From: Bremia lactucae
Taxonomy: Eukaryota > Oomycota > Peronosporomycetes > Peronosporales > Peronosporaceae
Length of the DNA: 19,195 nt
NCBI RefSeq assembly: GCF_004359215.1
Contig: NC_090615.1
Span: 1,321,255 to 1,340,449 of the forward strand
Direction of reading: 5' to 3'
Shown: positions 8,528-16,891 of the stretch, in pieces
Position numbering within the stretch: the first letter of the stretch is position 1
Layout: every line of letters begins with the position of its first letter
The notes under the pieces: generated by a model
Database searches by the model: none
What the model was told of the DNA's origin: nothing
The model's input: the letters and a program-made list of their open reading frames with translations, nothing else
Program-made: the position numbers and the translations under genes

Positions 8528-10532
8528 TTATAACCATTTTTTATAAAATTTAAAAAACGCAATCGTAGCAAATGCAATCATGAGGACGACGACCCACCAG
8601 ACAAAGTAGCCACTCTGGGATCGAAGTTCCGGCATATTTGTAAAATTCATTCCATAGAGCCCCGTCAAGAACTGGGCTGGCAAAAAGATTGCCGCAACTA
8701 ATGCGAGAATGTAACTCACTTCATTCTGCTGTGCAGCTCGCATATTGTGAAAATCTTCAATGAGACTTCGACAGCGATCCAAATGGCGATCACAATCCTC
8801 TTCAATTGTCGTGATGTGGTCCAATACATCCCGAAAATACCGCAGTGTCTCGCTTTCAAAAGCTTCCGATTCCGAGAGCTGGATAATGACTTCACTCAGG
8901 GGCTTACAAAGCACCTGAAGTCCTTTAATTTGCTTGGACGAACTGCCTACTACATTAATGTCAAACGATCGAGGTTCGAGTTTCAAAAGCCGCTCAAGCA
9001 TCATCAATTTCGCGCCAAACGTGTGTGTAATTGGTGCAAGTTCGTCGACACAAACGTCGACAATGGTATACACTAGAAATGCTGTACCGTGCTGGCGCAC
9101 TTTGGAATAGGACCGATCCAGACGCTGTTTAAGAATCGACCATAATGGTTGTGAGGAGTTTTCCTGAACGCTAATTAGAACGTCTTCCATAATGTATAAG
9201 CTCAATTGTTGTGGTTTTGTCATGACGGAACCAATATGAAGCTGGTTTAACCGCTCGAGTATTTCTTGTTTGGTCATGGTATCAAATGGAGACACGTCGT
9301 GATCGTGGACATATAGGGAGGCACGATACATGCTCTGGTATTTCTTTACTAACGCAAAATCTCGAGCGTGAATGGTTTGTAAAATTAACGACGTATGTTC
9401 ATCATACTCTTCATATTTAGGACGTTCCACATCAGCATCGAGTGTGTCTTCGATAGCTAATGGATGAAGACGATACCGGACAGAGAGACGACGCATTAAA
9501 AGAGGATCAATGCCTTCAACATTGATCCAGCGCATGGTTGCCCAGCCTGGTTTCGTCGAATAAATAAAACGTTGGACTTGTTCAATGGGATACACGCTTC
9601 GAATATGGTCAGGGGAGTACTCAATTGATCCAAGTCGTGCGTTTTTGTTCGTTTTGTTACCGTTCTTTTGGGTATACTCGGGCAGCATCTTTCGCAAGAA
9701 ATTATCATTAAAAAGTTGAGCAAGTTTGATCTCTTGAATTGCAAAGAGAAATTCGTGATACGTGATACCCCCGCTTTGATCATCATCAATGTTTTGAATA
9801 AAAGTCTGAAATTGTTTGTCATTCCCACAGGCGATTCCCATGGCTTCTAATCCACACCGAAACCCGTCGTAAGATACCATTCCATTTTCTTACAATTGAT
9901 CAAAAAATATATTTAGTAGTATTCCAACCTCAAACTTTGGTTTATCAAACATCATCCTATCACGTACCTCCAGGATGAAATAGAGAAAAAAGTTTCATCA
10001 TCTTGGCCGATGTAAGGTCATAGTGTGGGTCCATAAGCGTCATGTCCTCGATTTCATCCACTGGCCCGAGACTTTCGGACCAATCCTCGGAATTTGACTC
10101 TTTGGAAATTGGGTCAATGGACCCAATCGTGAGAATTTGTAGGACATTCTTATCATACAACGTTGTTGGCATTGGCGCCGTGGCTTTTCCATAAGTATTG
10201 TTTGTTGACCGGTGTGGGTTTTTAAATTCGGGCACTGGAAAGTCGCAACTAATTTGATTTTGACTATCCTCGCTTATTTTATTCAAGTGGCTGGAGTTTG
10301 CCATGCAATCAGAGCTTACGTTATGACGGCGAATACCGTTGTCGGATGCCCAGTCCACTAGCTGGAAGCTGGTAGAAGCAGACTGACGAGCTGATTGACG
10401 AAGAAAAGCAGCATCAGATGGTGGTGGGTTGTGGGCGCTGGTTTCTGAAGAGGAAGAAGGGCTATCGTCAACTTTGCTTTCAGTACTAAGAGAGTCGTTT
10501 AGAAGAAGCAAGTCATCATAAGAGTCGGTCAT
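8528..10532 (-). CDS. CorA/Mrs2-superfamily Mg2+ transporter with N-terminal EF-hands (two exons)
   Basis: Exon 1 is 10532-9968 and exon 2 is 9888-8528. Joined they make 1926 bases, 641 residues, in frame. Exon 1 encodes a Ser-rich, probably disordered and cytosolic region. The exon junction falls inside a degenerate EF-hand loop (HPGENGMVSYDGF), followed by a canonical loop DDDQSGGITYHE at 223-234. The rest is a CorA-like soluble domain ending in two membrane segments with the signature GMN at 601-603 after the first, then a short basic tail. CorA proteins form pentameric divalent-cation channels, and the EF-hands suggest Ca2+ sensing, which is inference. The splice evidence is a donor GTACGT, an acceptor TTGTAAG and a branch-like TACTAAAT. 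Unspliced, exon 1 would stop two codons on. The ATG at 10532 opens exon 1. UFD1 diverges 383 bases away. Confidence 0.82.
9889..9967 (-). other. Intron (79 nt) inside the EF-hand loop of the CorA-like gene
   Basis: On the minus strand the intron starts GTACGTGATAG directly after CCTGGAG and ends TTTTTTGATCAATTGTAAG, with a branch-point-like ACTACTAAAT about 30 bases before the acceptor. Its length is typical of oomycete introns. Removing it preserves the frame and creates an EF-hand-like loop with Gly at position 6, Val at 8 and Phe at 13, lining up with the second EF-hand. Confidence 0.8.
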
Positions 10533-10894
10533 TCTGTGAAGCTCACATACACATTTTTAGAAATTTTACAGCAAGTAAAGTCCAATTCTTCTTGGATTTC
10601 TACCTGAGAAACTTTCAAAATCTCACTAATGTCTATCCCTGGGTTAAAATTGTGGAAAATTTTGTAATAAGGTTTGTACGACTCTAATTCGAATACTTTG
10701 ATAAAATTACACATGACGTCAAAATTTAGCCCACGTTTGTTGGGCTTTTTAATGTTTGCGTAGATTATTAGGCTGTCATTCTGGAATGATGCGCAATCAT
10801 CGGTGCTCTTTAACAAGGCCTTCTTAAGAAGGCTAAAAGTCGTTCTTTAAATTACGCCTGTTTACGAATTAAAACAAGGTACGTTTCTAAAGGT
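10533..10894. promoter_or_regulatory. Divergent intergenic region between CorA-like and UFD1-like genes
   Basis: This AT-rich region separates two divergent starts. A minus-strand open frame of about 95 codons (10816-10529) occupies most of it but lacks an early ATG and resembles nothing I know, so I treat it as leader or promoter sequence. A TCATTCCAGAATG motif on the minus strand near 10785 could be an initiator for the transporter gene. Confidence 0.3.
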
Positions 10895-10910
10895 TCATTT
10901 ACAATTTTGT
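10893..10910 (+). promoter_or_regulatory. Oomycete Inr+FPR core promoter motif of the UFD1-like gene
   Basis: GTTCATTTACAATTTTGT combines an initiator (TCATTTA) with the flanking promoter element (CAATTTTG), close to the described oomycete consensus. It lies about 20 bases before the ATG at 10916, implying a very short 5' leader. Confidence 0.6.
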
Positions 10911-10915
10911 ACCCC

Positions 10916-12421
10916 ATGGAGCTCGACTTGAACTCGCGCAATGCGAAGTGGAACCGCGAGCAGCTTAAGCGGCGCGACCAAGCCAAGCGTAAGCTGGCAA
11001 CAGAGCAGCGTAAACGTTTAGCAGCGACAAAGGCGCGTGAAGCACTCGAGCTGCTACAGAAGCAGAAGCGCATCGAGCGCATCGTCGAGCTCGAGCGACA
11101 AGAACAACAAGAGCTCGAAGCTCAGCGGCTCACTGGGGGCATCCAATACCTTGAGCAGCTTGAGCCCTTTCCTACCACAACAGACGGTGATAAGATCACG
11201 CTTCCTGTGTCGGCGTTAGAGATGCTAAACCCCCAGAATGCGTTTGAACTCGGCGTGCTTACGTTTGAGCTGTCTTTACCCAAAGACGACGCGACAGGAG
11301 TCGAAACGAAGTCTCCACAGCGTTTCACACACGCTGGTGTGCTTGAATTCACAGCAAGAGAAGGCACAGTGGGACTACCACCTAAAGTCACAGCGTCTTT
11401 ATTCCAATCGCGTCCCAATCTTCTCCATTGCCTTGTCCAGGTGCGCTATGTACGCCTTGAGAAGGGCAAATTTGCACGTTTACAGCCCCAAGGTGAAGGA
11501 TTTAAAGACCGTCAACTGGATTTAAAACCATTATTAGAACAGTCATTACAAACCCACACGACGTTGACTGAAGGCGACGTGGTGTTTGTACGACATGGAC
11601 GAGAGACTTTTAACGTGATTGTAACAAAGCTTAAGCCTGAAAAAGCCGTGACGATTCTTAATACCGACTTGGAAGTAGATTTGATTCCTTGTGAAGCCGT
11701 GGCAGCTCTTCAAGAAGACGAAAAGCGAATTGAAGAAGAAGCAGCTCGAGCCGTTGCGCTTGTTCAGGAAAAGGAGCAGTGGAAAGCTCATAAACTGGCC
11801 AATCTCGCGCCCGAGCCATTAGAAAACAAGCAATTGCAAGTCCAAATGATTTTAAAATGGCCTCTTGGGAAGGCCATGCGTCGGTATTGCCATGCTGCGC
11901 GACTTGAGCACGTTTTTGAGTTTGCGGAAGCACTTTGTGGCGAACAAGCACGGGATCTTCAATTGGTTACGACGTACCCCCGTCGCGTTTTTCGAGTCGA
12001 TAGTGCGTTGAAAACTTTGCAAGAGCTTGCTTTAATACAGCGTCAAGAAGTGCTTTTTATTGAAAAAGGACGTATTGAAGATACCAATGGGATGGACGAG
12101 CATCAAGAAAACGACGAGATAGTCACTTGGGATCAAGTAGAAGGCGAGTGGAAAGAGGCACGCGAGGTTATGGAAAAGATGCTTGATCAAAGGATTGACG
12201 GACGAATGGAAGCAGGAATTCACGCCATGGAACCGATTTTACCGGTCGTCGAATCGGCAAATCATGAACAGAAGTGGGAAGTGCAATTGAAAGAACTCGA
12301 TGACATGGGCTTTCGGAATCGCGTGCTGAATATTCAAGCACTAGAGCGCTACCAAGGAAGGTTACTCCGTGTTGTAAATTATCTTTCGGAGAAGGGTACA
12401 CCTGTGGAAACTAATGATTAA
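10916..12421 (+). CDS. UFD1-domain protein with UBX and UBA domains (Cdc48/p97 cofactor-like)
   Basis: A 501-residue intron-less gene. Residues 1-72 are a highly charged coiled coil. Residues 80-260 are a UFD1 domain: GDKITLPVSAL, FELS, THAGVLEFTA, LPP, KGKFARLQPQ, LTEGD, and PEKAVTILNTDLEVDL. Residues 306-383 fit a UBX fold, including YPRRVF (354-359), equivalent to the FPR loop that contacts Cdc48/p97. Residues 454-493 are a UBA domain with the MGF motif (464-466). UFD1 normally works with Npl4 and Cdc48/p97 to unfold ubiquitylated proteins, so this fusion could bind p97 through UBX and ubiquitin through UBA and UFD1. The N-terminal coiled coil before UFD1 recalls plant UFD1-like proteins of the PRLI-interacting-factor-K type; canonical Ufd1 begins directly with the domain. 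The start is the first ATG (CCCATGG), 20 bases after an Inr+FPR motif. Confidence 0.85.
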   Translation: MELDLNSRNAKWNREQLKRRDQAKRKLATEQRKRLAATKAREALELLQKQKRIERIVELERQEQQELEAQRLTGGIQYLEQLEPFPTTTDGDKITLPVSALEMLNPQNAFELGVLTFELSLPKDDATGVETKSPQRFTHAGVLEFTAREGTVGLPPKVTASLFQSRPNLLHCLVQVRYVRLEKGKFARLQPQGEGFKDRQLDLKPLLEQSLQTHTTLTEGDVVFVRHGRETFNVIVTKLKPEKAVTILNTDLEVDLIPCEAVAALQEDEKRIEEEAARAVALVQEKEQWKAHKLANLAPEPLENKQLQVQMILKWPLGKAMRRYCHAARLEHVFEFAEALCGEQARDLQLVTTYPRRVFRVDSALKTLQELALIQRQEVLFIEKGRIEDTNGMDEHQENDEIVTWDQVEGEWKEAREVMEKMLDQRIDGRMEAGIHAMEPILPVVESANHEQKWEVQLKELDDMGFRNRVLNIQALERYQGRLLRVVNYLSEKGTPVETND

Positions 12422-12564
12422 TAAATATGGCACACTCAATTTAATCTTTAAAATAATACCCGCTCGACGAGGCGCCTTTAGCATTGCAGCATTCTATTTA
12501 TAGATACTTTCTTATTCTTTTCAAGGATAAAATATGTCGCGAAATTTAGTATTTTTCTAATATG
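12422..12564. terminator. Shared convergent 3' region of UFD1-like and EXOSC7 genes
   Basis: A 143-base AT-rich spacer between two convergent stops. AATAAA overlaps the UFD1 stop (TTAATAAATA). The two transcripts probably overlap at their 3' ends. Confidence 0.4.
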
Positions 12565-13452
12565 TTAATGCAAAAATCCCACTCGCTCGACACGATGGCC
12601 TGCCTGGAGATCGTGAGCCCTCTGCTCTCCCAGCGCCTTCTGTAGCATCTGAAAGAGCTCTTTTGAACGTGCGCATGCTTCATCAATCATCTGCTGCATT
12701 TCTTCCAGTTCAATAGCTCCCGCGCCACTTTTCTGGACGCCACAGACGCTGCCGTTGGGATCGACAGCCACACTCATTCGCGCACTCGTGCATAATTCCT
12801 CTTCTTCCATCGGATCCGTGATAAAATAGTCCCCAATCTTACTAAGTGTCACGCAAATGGGCCAATGCTCGGCCATCATGAGCTTGCCAGCCGCAGGATC
12901 CGTTTCCACTTCAATCGTCTTGTCTTCGCCTTCGACACCCACGAGCCTTACAGATGGGAACACGGTATCGTTTAGGGCCGCATAGATGGCAATGGAAATG
13001 ACATCGGGCAAGTTTCCACTAGATTCAAAGATCATGACATCAATATGAATAGCCCATACGCTTTCGCCCGGAATAAGGCAGTACTTTTCAAGCTCGACAG
13101 TCGGACAAGAGCATATCAAGCGCGTCATAAGCTGCGATAGCTCTACGTTTAACTCTTCAACCGCTCGTCCATGAAGTTTAGTAGAAATGGAGGGACAGCA
13201 AGATACGTTTACTTGGACAATGCCTGCGTTTGGCGCTTCGGGTTGCGGAGACGTCACCTCGAGTTTTACCGAAGCCAGCACGTCCGTTCCAGATGCTTCG
13301 AGCGAAGCCCGCGCGGACCCGTTGGACTGAAAAAGAAGCGAAGTCTCAAGTGCCACGCTGCGATACGAGAGGCGTCGACGGCCATCCGCACGCACATCGG
13401 CCGCGATGCCTTCGACGATATATTTTTTCTCAGACGCGCTCACCTTAAGCAT
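12565..13452 (-). CDS. EXOSC7: Exosome complex subunit EXOSC7/Rrp42 (RNase PH-like)
   Basis: A 295-residue protein that aligns along its whole length with EXOSC7/Rrp42. It starts with EKKYIVEGI..DVRADGRR, has SGSAR-like SNGSARASLEASGTDVLASVK, PNAG, the STKLHGR stretch, an internal IHIDVMIFESSGNLPD..SIAIYAAL segment, the second RNase PH lobe (about 205-265), and ends VGFLH where animal EXOSC7 ends VGFLG. EXOSC7 is one of six RNase PH-like proteins forming the catalytically inactive ring of the RNA exosome, which threads RNA to the nucleases in nucleus and cytosol. Length matches the family, and no intron is needed. It converges on UFD1 and diverges from the elicitin-like gene. Confidence 0.9.
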   Translation of the reverse strand: MLKVSASEKKYIVEGIAADVRADGRRRLSYRSVALETSLLFQSNGSARASLEASGTDVLASVKLEVTSPQPEAPNAGIVQVNVSCCPSISTKLHGRAVEELNVELSQLMTRLICSCPTVELEKYCLIPGESVWAIHIDVMIFESSGNLPDVISIAIYAALNDTVFPSVRLVGVEGEDKTIEVETDPAAGKLMMAEHWPICVTLSKIGDYFITDPMEEEELCTSARMSVAVDPNGSVCGVQKSGAGAIELEEMQQMIDEACARSKELFQMLQKALGEQRAHDLQAGHRVERVGFLH

Positions 13453-14270
13453 TTAGTTTGATTGAATGGATGGCAGTGTTATAAAGCGTCATTTACACTT
13501 ATTTAGGTGATTTTAAGCTCACGTGCTGCAGTTAAAAAATCAGCTTATTACTTTACATATCGACAATGTGCTGCTCAACAGAAGCTGATGTAAGTCACAT
13601 AAAAAATGATTTATATGGTTCGCATCCCTCAATGTAACGGCCCTTAGGATATGAGATCCTGAAAACTTATTGTAACTGACATGAGATTTTTTGGCCTCTT
13701 GCATGAAATCAGATGGAAGATAATGATGTCGCGGTTTACCGGAAAGGACTAAGATCCTAATGGTGAGTTGTACGATGGATCGGACAAGCCTACAAGCTTC
13801 CCACGATCTGATTTTAAAAGGACGTTAGTCGTACAATAGTTATTACGGGCAATTGGAAAGCTAATGAAATTTGCACATCACACGAGAGAAAAAAACGCAG
13901 ACGGTGGAGATCATCCCGACGACAAAAGCCACAAAGTGGAAGAGAGTGAAGCGGTTTGCTAGCGTTTCTTATTGAAATTTAGCACCGCGGGATACCGTCT
14001 ATGCGTTATTAAGTGACTTTTGCCTGTTTGGCAGAAGCTTGTACGTGAAATCGAAATAGTTTTTAAGCTATTACTTCGAATTCTTTATTAAAGCGGGTTT
14101 CAAAGCAATAATAACCGCCCTTTTTTTTAAAACTTCCACCCTCACAAATAAAACAAAGTCCCTAATACAACTTCCCGACGCGTCTCTTGACTCTCAGCAT
14201 AATTTCGCAGCAGCTTAGTGGGTATCACATGCACTATTCGCTATAATTACACTCGGTAGTTTCTCTCCTC
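13453..14270. other. Intergenic region between EXOSC7 and elicitin-like genes
   Basis: About 820 bases without an open frame of note. A TGTAACGGCCC at about 13633 resembles an LTR terminus but no matching end was found. Inverted GTTGTACGA / TCGTACAAT copies (about 13767 and 13828) frame about 70 bases and could form a cruciform. No RNA gene was recognised. Confidence 0.4.
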
Positions 14271-14274
14271 TTGC

Positions 14275-14296
14275 ATTCATTATACCATTTTCTGCA
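14275..14296 (+). promoter_or_regulatory. Oomycete Inr+FPR core promoter motif of the elicitin-like gene
   Basis: ATTCATTATACCATTTTCTG pairs an initiator (TCATTATA) with a flanking promoter element (CCATTTTC). It lies about 47 bases before the ATG at 14327, the usual spacing for oomycete genes. Confidence 0.55.
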
Positions 14297-14326
14297 TTCG
14301 GCTCACGTCTTGTTTCCAACTCTACA

Positions 14327-14887
14327 ATGACCAAATACACCCTCGCTACTTCGACGTTATTAATCGCCTTTGCTGTAATTGTCTCTGCCCATGATGGGGA
14401 AGACCACTCGCAAGCAACCGATGATGATGTATCGACCGAGTGTGAGTCAAACGTGAGCACGTCTTTCATCGACACGATCGATAATAGCTCGTACTTTAAC
14501 ACGTGTGCCGAGGGAACGACCTTTAATGTCACGTCCGTGTTTGACGCGCTGAATTTCACGGAGCCAAAATTTTTAACGTTTTGCAATTCGTCCACGTGCC
14601 TCGAACCGATTCATAGACTCATGGGATCGGTCGACTGCCTCATCACGTATATGGGAGAACCACGCGATCTTTCGGACGAGATCTCGAAGCTACATGACGA
14701 ATGTCACGAAGTCCTAGACGCAGCAAACTTGACGATGAATATGGACGGAGAATCGACCGCAGGGGGCGCAACGAACAACACTGGATCGATTACTCCTGAA
14801 GATGAGACTGCATCAAACTCGCCAACGCTGATTATTACGCTCGGGTCCGTGATTTCGGCTACCGTCATCGCCGCCTTCCTTGTGTAG
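14327..14887 (+). CDS. Elicitin-like secreted protein, probably GPI-anchored
   Basis: A 186-residue protein with a signal peptide (hydrophobic 8-20, likely cleavage after SA near 21), an acidic linker, a six-cysteine elicitin-type domain and a C-terminal hydrophobic tail (167-186) typical of GPI-anchor addition. Cysteines are at 39, 60, 86, 91, 104 and 126, giving spacings of 20, 25, 4, 12 and 21 against 23, 23, 4, 14 and 23 in classical elicitins, so it is an elicitin-like variant rather than an alpha- or beta-elicitin. The Ser/Thr/Asn-rich stretch 132-165 is the usual stalk, and several N-glycosylation sequons are present. Elicitins bind sterols and lipids, which these sterol-auxotrophic organisms must acquire, and classical members trigger plant defence. 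Neither activity can be read from this sequence. The LTR of the next retroelement begins 350 bases downstream. Confidence 0.85.
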   Translation: MTKYTLATSTLLIAFAVIVSAHDGEDHSQATDDDVSTECESNVSTSFIDTIDNSSYFNTCAEGTTFNVTSVFDALNFTEPKFLTFCNSSTCLEPIHRLMGSVDCLITYMGEPRDLSDEISKLHDECHEVLDAANLTMNMDGESTAGGATNNTGSITPEDETASNSPTLIITLGSVISATVIAAFLV

Positions 14888-15237
14888 GCTGCATTAATAT
14901 GTCCGCGACAATTAAACATGATTTTATTTCTTTATTCGTGATTTTATAAATTGAAAAATGTCTCGGTCCTCTACCGCAATTGAAAGGTTGTCGTTATTAC
15001 TATTATAGACAGGGACTATTCAATCTTGACTAGAACCTGATACTATACTATTCTTTTGTGCATTTTTTTATGTCGTGAGCTTATGTATTTGAAAGCCTCG
15101 GATTACAAGATGCGATGTGCTCGGCCTAATATCATGAATACAATCCGGGCAAAGCATCCATATATTAAAGTAGCAATGACGAATGCAGAAATGAAGACCT
15201 CACATTGCCCTGCAGAAATCTGCGATCAAGCGTGACT
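14888..15237. other. Intergenic, 3' flank of the elicitin-like gene
   Basis: About 350 bases, AT-rich near the gene. No coding frame, tRNA or repeat was recognised. It ends at the TGTAAC terminus of the adjoining LTR. Confidence 0.5.
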
Positions 15238-15998
15238 TGTAACGGAGCACTCCCGACTTGTGCTGCTTCAGTACAAGTCCACTTCGCACCGCTTCAGTGC
15301 GTGTGGTGCCTTTCGTAACTACACGTACACTAGTACATGCAGAGGAAGACTCTCTTTAAAACACTTGCTCTAAAGAGCGTTAAAAGTAAACTGTACTTAA
15401 TAAAATTAAGCTCTTCTGTTTCTATCTATTTAATACCAACTTTGTAGGCGGGCACGTCGTAATGCGGCCACGCTCTACTTAGACACACACCCTATCACAG
15501 CGAGGAAGCGGTTTCACCAGTTCTCTTGCGTGCAGTGAGGTAGTTGCGGTGGGCGCATTAGCGACCTCACCCAACACACTAAGTACTCTGGTTAAGTGTC
15601 GTCATGGGAGCGGTCATCCGGCTCTTCGTGCGCACTTACCAAGTAGGAAGTAGTTTTCAGACTGATTTAGATTTAATAGAATTAAATACAGATACCTATT
15701 TTTACCAATTAAAATGTTATCTCTATAGATAACATTTAATATGTATTGCGAGCGTATCTTTCTAGAGACCTCGCGTAACGCATGACGCTAGCCGTCATCC
15801 CGGATGACGCTGGGCGTCATTCCTCCTAATGTTAATGCATCCATGTGCATCACATACACAAGGGTTGGTCAAAAATGTGCACCACACACCCGAGTGCTGG
15901 GTCTAATTACTATTATTTAGTAATTGACCATCCCCTTAAGTACACAAAGTGTACTTAACGGGGACTGTGTAACATTAGGGCAACTTTACCCCGTTACA
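15238..15998 (-). mobile_element. 3' LTR (761 bp) of the minus-strand Ty3/gypsy element
   Basis: On the minus strand it begins TGTAACGGGG and ends GCTCCGTTACA, immediately after a polypurine tract. Its terminal 200 bases resemble the end of the LTR at 146-811, but the U3-like part is unrelated, so the two elements belong to different families sharing an R-U5 region. It contains several strong inverted repeats (15712-15737, about 15780-15820, 15899-15929, 15932-15963). The other LTR is outside the window. Confidence 0.7.
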
Positions 15999-16016
15999 CC
16001 ACCCCCCCCCTTTAAG
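15999..16016 (-). other. Polypurine tract of the minus-strand gypsy element
   Basis: On the minus strand, CTTAAAGGGGGGGGGGTGG directly precedes TGTAACGGGG, the place and composition expected of the plus-strand primer. The counterpart in the left element is TTAAGGGAGGGGTGA. Confidence 0.7.
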
Positions 16017-16163
16017 AAAGAATTTACATTTGTAAATTTGTCAAAGAGGAGCGAGGAACTGCGAGCAGCTTTTCGCGCCGCTAGTTCACTCAATCACTCT
16101 AGAGACCTGTGTTTCCATACACGACGCTAAAGATGCCACCTTAAAGGGGCCACGTTGGTGGGT

Positions 16164-16631
16164 CGTCTGCGAAGACGCCCATTCAACCTCACACTAAGCG
16201 CACGCGTTGCGTTAATTCGCCGGCCGCGTCTAATGCCTTAGTCGAAATGCCGACAGCTACTGCTGCTGTCGCGTTAATGGGGCTAACGGATTCATCCCAC
16301 TTTAACAGTGAGGATGTTGATCCGTCGCATATTGTCGACTACCATGACTCGACACCGTTGCCCCGTCACCTCATAGTAGTGATGCGGACAACGAGCTCAC
16401 GAGGAATGCTGATGGCGCATTATTGCCGCTCAGTGAAAATCGCTTGGGCATATTTTACCGATCCCGGTCGTGTTACATTCAAATGAAACGCCCGACCAAT
16501 ACGAGGCGAAATTCTTGCGCCGCATTCATGCGCATTACGATGCGTCGGAGCGAATGTTTTCGCCCGCTTGCGGTAAAAGAAATCATATGCGGTACTTTAC
16601 CCCCTGTTTCTTCTCACAACGCTACTTCTGC
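16164..16631 (+). pseudogene. Unidentified coding-like stretch antisense to the gypsy element, frameshifted
   Basis: Between the chromodomain stop and the polypurine tract the + strand reads as protein in three successive frames. First come Lys/Arg/Ser/Ala residues leading to EMPTATAAVALMGL and DPSHIVDYHDSTPLPRH (about 16181-16375). Then SDADNELTRNADGALLPLSE (about 16377-16480). Then NETPDQYEAKFLRRIHAHYD to CFFSQRYFC (about 16480-16620), ending at TAG. The opposite strand has no comparable frame. The amino-acid texture is that of a real but decayed gene, possibly gag-like or an extra ORF of the element. No family is recognised with confidence. Confidence 0.4.
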
Positions 16632-16645
16632 TAGTCCATTTGAGA

Positions 16646-16891
16646 CTAGCGAAGAGGCCTCAGCTGGTGCTCCTTTTCATAGGCAGCCACTAAGCCGGGC
16701 ACATCAATACGTAGGGTATTGATCGGTTCCCAAGAGTCAAACCTTTTCGGGTAACCTATCCATTGGACGAGGATATGATACCCTTGCCTCACGGAGCGGT
16801 AGGCTAGCAGCCTTCCAACAAGAAAGCGTTGATTCCCACCCGCATCCATTAGTGCAGGCGGCGCCCGATAGAAATGGCGATCTCGCCCAAA
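16646..16891 (-). pseudogene. Chromodomain at the C-terminus of gypsy pol
   Basis: The open frame (bounded upstream by a TAA at 16892) contains RAPPALMDAGGNQRFLV, then YHILVQWIGYPKRFDSWEP and IDVPGLVAAYEKEH, an unmistakable chromodomain with the Trp...DSWEP aromatic cage region. In chromoviruses this domain is fused to integrase and guides insertion to chromatin. Here it is separated from the integrase frame by stops. It is translated only as part of a broken polyprotein. Confidence 0.8.

Noticed and set aside
8747..9076. 109-codon + strand frame opposite the CorA-like gene
   Set aside because: Shadow of a well-supported CorA domain; no recognisable features of its own.
10529..10816. Minus-strand open frame of about 95 codons upstream of the transporter gene
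   Set aside because: It has no early ATG, matches no family I know, is rich in Lys/Asn as expected of AT-rich DNA, and overlaps the transporter start by a few bases. It is more likely leader or promoter sequence.
13625..13700. Possible LTR remnant beginning TGTAACGGCCC
   Set aside because: Only the first 8-10 bases resemble the LTR termini; no matching CCGTTACA end or polypurine tract nearby.
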